NCBI RefSeq assembly: GCF_938030815.1 | Contig: NZ_CALHII010000064.1 | Location: 1-7,075, forward strand | DNA: 7,075 nt | Reading direction: 5' to 3' | Origin: an uncultured Campylobacter sp. | GTDB taxonomy: Bacteria; Campylobacterota; Campylobacteria; Campylobacterales; Campylobacteraceae | Shown here: positions 5,696 through 7,075 of the stretch, piece by piece | How positions within the stretch are numbered: the first letter of the stretch is position 1 | Layout: each line of letters starts with the position of its first letter | Notes under the pieces: model-generated | The model's input: the letters and a program-made list of their open reading frames with translations, nothing else | Databases searched by the model: none | What the model was told of the DNA's origin: nothing | Translations under genes and position numbers: made by a program

Positions 5696-6274
5696 GTGCG
5701 CAAAAACATAAAATACCTAATTTACAAGTTTCTTTTAGGCAATGTCTTTTTGGCAGTTTTTTTGATTTCATTTTACGTTGCTTCATTGCACCTCTCAAAA
5801 CTTTTAGATGTTAATATAATAGACCTTTTGAAGGGATATTTTTTATTCCCGGGCGATATTCGTCTGCCTTTTACGACGGTAATTCTTGAGTTATTTTCCT
5901 TCTATATCAGTAGCAGTTTGAGCGATTTTTATGTCAAAGGCATCGATCGCAAACTTAATGTTATATTTTTCATCGCCTTTGCGACGATAGGAATTTTAGC
6001 TCTTACCGCCATTATTCTTATCGCGACATTTGGTTTTATGATATATGGTATGGATTTAGATAAAAAACTAATGGCAATTTTATCCGCCGCGGCATTATTC
6101 ATGGGCATCTGCTCAACGGTATATTTATTTCGCAAAAGCGATTACGAGCTCGGTAAATTTTTACAAATCATCAGCCGAAAAAGAAGCGGGGAGATCGATA
6201 AAAAGCTATTCCCTATCTTGCTGCTTATTATATCTGCAACTTGGTTGGGTCTTATCTTTTTTGCATCTAGATAA
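5696..6274 (+). CDS. Small multi-pass membrane protein of unknown function
   Basis: I do not recognise this 192-aa protein. Hydrophobic segments lie at about residues 8-30, 58-74, 89-117, 126-145 and 171-190, giving four or five membrane passes with a basic N-terminus (MRKNIKYLIYK) and a basic loop (SRKRSGEIDKK, 160-170). The GTG at 5696 is chosen because AGGGAG lies five bases upstream and a TATAAT box precedes it. The frame stays open to a TTG at 5603, but that has no ribosome binding site and lies upstream of the -10. Codon use is A/T-richer than in the CDF exporter gene. The first about 70 residues resemble those of the partial protein at the right edge. An inverted repeat follows the stop codon. 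Confidence 0.78.
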   Translation: MRKNIKYLIYKFLLGNVFLAVFLISFYVASLHLSKLLDVNIIDLLKGYFLFPGDIRLPFTTVILELFSFYISSSLSDFYVKGIDRKLNVIFFIAFATIGILALTAIILIATFGFMIYGMDLDKKLMAILSAAALFMGICSTVYLFRKSDYELGKFLQIISRKRSGEIDKKLFPILLLIISATWLGLIFFASR

Positions 6275-6281
6275 AGCTAAG

Positions 6282-6325
6282 CGCCTAGTTTAAATTTCGT
6301 CCGTATACGCTAAATTTAATAGGCG
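6282..6325. terminator. Hairpin after the first small membrane-protein gene
   Basis: CGCCTA plus TTAAATTT on the left (6282-6297, with a two-base GT bulge) pairs fully with AAATTTAATAGGCG on the right (6312-6325) around a 14-base loop. That gives 14 base pairs beginning seven bases after the stop codon. No T-run follows, so it is a candidate 3'-end stabilising hairpin or weak terminator. Confidence 0.5.
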
Positions 6326-6396
6326 TAGATCGCCCGCACGGCGCGACAAAATTTTAAGCACGGAATACTTTTTTATCAAAATTTAAACCTACGCAT

Positions 6397-6402
6397 TATA
6401 AT
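6397..6402 (+). promoter_or_regulatory. -10 box of the second small membrane-protein gene
   Basis: A perfect TATAAT ends 24 bp before the TTG at 6427; no convincing -35. The implied start is near 6409, just ahead of the AAGGA at 6416-6420. The spacing from box to start codon matches that of the gene upstream. Confidence 0.6.
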
Positions 6403-6426
6403 TGCAGGAATTAAAAAGGACGGCAA

Positions 6427-6816
6427 TTGGATATGAAAAGAGATATATTAATCGCGATTTTAGGCTTACTTTGCGCCTTTATAGATATTAATTACATAGG
6501 TTTTCTTATCGCATTAAATTTGATAGTAGTCTTGGTTTGCGCCGCTTTTCCTTTTATGAAAAAGAATTATATATTTTTTCTACTGCTTGTCGTAAATTTA
6601 GCTTTGTATTTGAATAATATCTACACCCCTTTTGAAAAGCCCGAGCTTTGGACTTATAGTATACCTGCGCTGGCAAATGCGACATATGTGCTAGTCGCTT
6701 TAGTTTATGCTTCGGGATTTGTCGCTTTTGTCCCGCTTGCGGCATATATCTATTTTTTATACTCGCTCTGCGTTGTTGCTTGCGGCATACGTGAAAAATT
6801 TCAAAGCTTACGCTAA
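6427..6816 (+). CDS. Small, very hydrophobic membrane protein of unknown function
   Basis: This 129-aa protein is almost entirely membrane-embedded: hydrophobic stretches at about residues 7-20, 23-43, 48-63 and 83-119, suggesting four or five passes, with a short basic tail (REKFQSLR). I recognise no family. The TTG at 6427 is preferred because AAGGA (6416-6420) lies six bases upstream, matching neighbouring genes; the ATG at 6433 would be twelve bases away and removes only two residues. The gene has its own TATAAT box and lies 152 bp after the previous gene, so the two need not be one operon. Confidence 0.75.
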   Translation: MDMKRDILIAILGLLCAFIDINYIGFLIALNLIVVLVCAAFPFMKKNYIFFLLLVVNLALYLNNIYTPFEKPELWTYSIPALANATYVLVALVYASGFVAFVPLAAYIYFLYSLCVVACGIREKFQSLR

Positions 6817-6848
6817 ATTTGCGATCAAAATTTTAAGCCGCTATTGCG

Positions 6849-6854
6849 TATAAT
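6849..6854 (+). promoter_or_regulatory. -10 box of the third small membrane-protein gene
   Basis: A perfect TATAAT in the 62-bp gap after the preceding gene ends 24 bp before the ATG at 6879. No good -35 is seen. The same 24-bp spacing recurs in front of all three small membrane-protein genes. Confidence 0.6.
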
Positions 6855-6878
6855 TTCGCAGAATTTTAAGGATTGCGT

Positions 6879-7075
6879 ATGAAAATATATTTTTATAAAT
6901 TACTTCTAGGCATCTTACTGACGGGCGTATTCTCATTCTCGCTCGGCTTTACTTTATCGCACGTAGGTATCATATCGAATGCGGTTTTTGGCGTACCGCT
7001 ATTGCCCTACGCTCCCTTTAAAGTCGAGCTCGCAAAAGCTATCTTAACGATAATCTCCGCATTTTATATCGCTGA
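6879..7075 (+). CDS. 5' part of a third small membrane protein, cut by the window edge
   Basis: Sixty-five codons are visible from an ATG with AAGGA six bases upstream (6868-6872), and the frame remains open at the edge. It begins MKIYFYKLLLGILLTGVF, a membrane segment at about residues 6-27, followed by a polar or loop stretch with VPLLPYAPFKVELA and a second hydrophobic segment from about residue 50. The YK-LLLG start and the LLP...ILTIISAFYI block resemble YKFLLG and LFP...ILELFSFYI of the protein encoded from 5696, at nearly the same spacing, which suggests a distant paralogue. Function unknown. Confidence 0.75.
   Translation, partial: MKIYFYKLLLGILLTGVFSFSLGFTLSHVGIISNAVFGVPLLPYAPFKVELAKAILTIISAFYIA

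Overview
The window looks like a chromosomal segment of a Campylobacter, most likely one of the higher-GC oral or host-associated species (C. gracilis/rectus/showae/curvus type). This is inferred from gene-dense DNA with A/T-rich intergenic words built on AAATTTTAAATTT, frequent TTG/GTG starts, AAGGA-type ribosome binding sites and TATAAT -10 boxes with poor -35 boxes. No sequence search was run, so the species is not established.

Layout, left to right. (1) The 5' end of a membrane-anchored or exported protein gene (minus strand, TTG start) runs off the left edge. (2) An Rrf2-family regulator (minus) follows. (3) About 1 kb without a credible gene (811-1820) is made of repeats: four degenerate 57-bp tandem units, then about 450 bp of degenerate R-Y-Y triplet DNA, then 35/36-bp tandem repeats. 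(4) A minus-strand pair encodes a cupin and a small NAD(P)-binding Rossmann protein (YwnB/NAD_binding_10 type). It is read from a textbook promoter that carries two copies of a 23-bp palindrome, GTTGTAA-N9-TTACAGC. (5) On the plus strand, divergent from the cupin, lies an ABC-transporter-like six-TM membrane protein gene broken by an apparent one-base deletion near its 3' end. A CDF-family zinc/divalent cation exporter follows 49 bp later. (6) A second repeat-rich gap (5088-5695) contains several AATTTTAAAATT palindromes. (7) Three small, unrecognised membrane-protein genes (plus strand) each have their own TATAAT box and Shine-Dalgarno; the last is cut by the right edge.

How the parts may work together. 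Rrf2 regulators of the YwnA type are often found near NAD(P)-binding oxidoreductases, so the regulator, the oxidoreductase and the cupin plausibly form a small stress- or electrophile-responsive module, although a repeat array separates the regulator from the other two. The paired operator around the cupin promoter is the best-defined regulatory signal here; which protein binds it is not shown by the sequence. The CDF exporter is an independent metal-homeostasis gene. The terminal membrane proteins cannot be assigned a function; the first and third may be distant paralogues.
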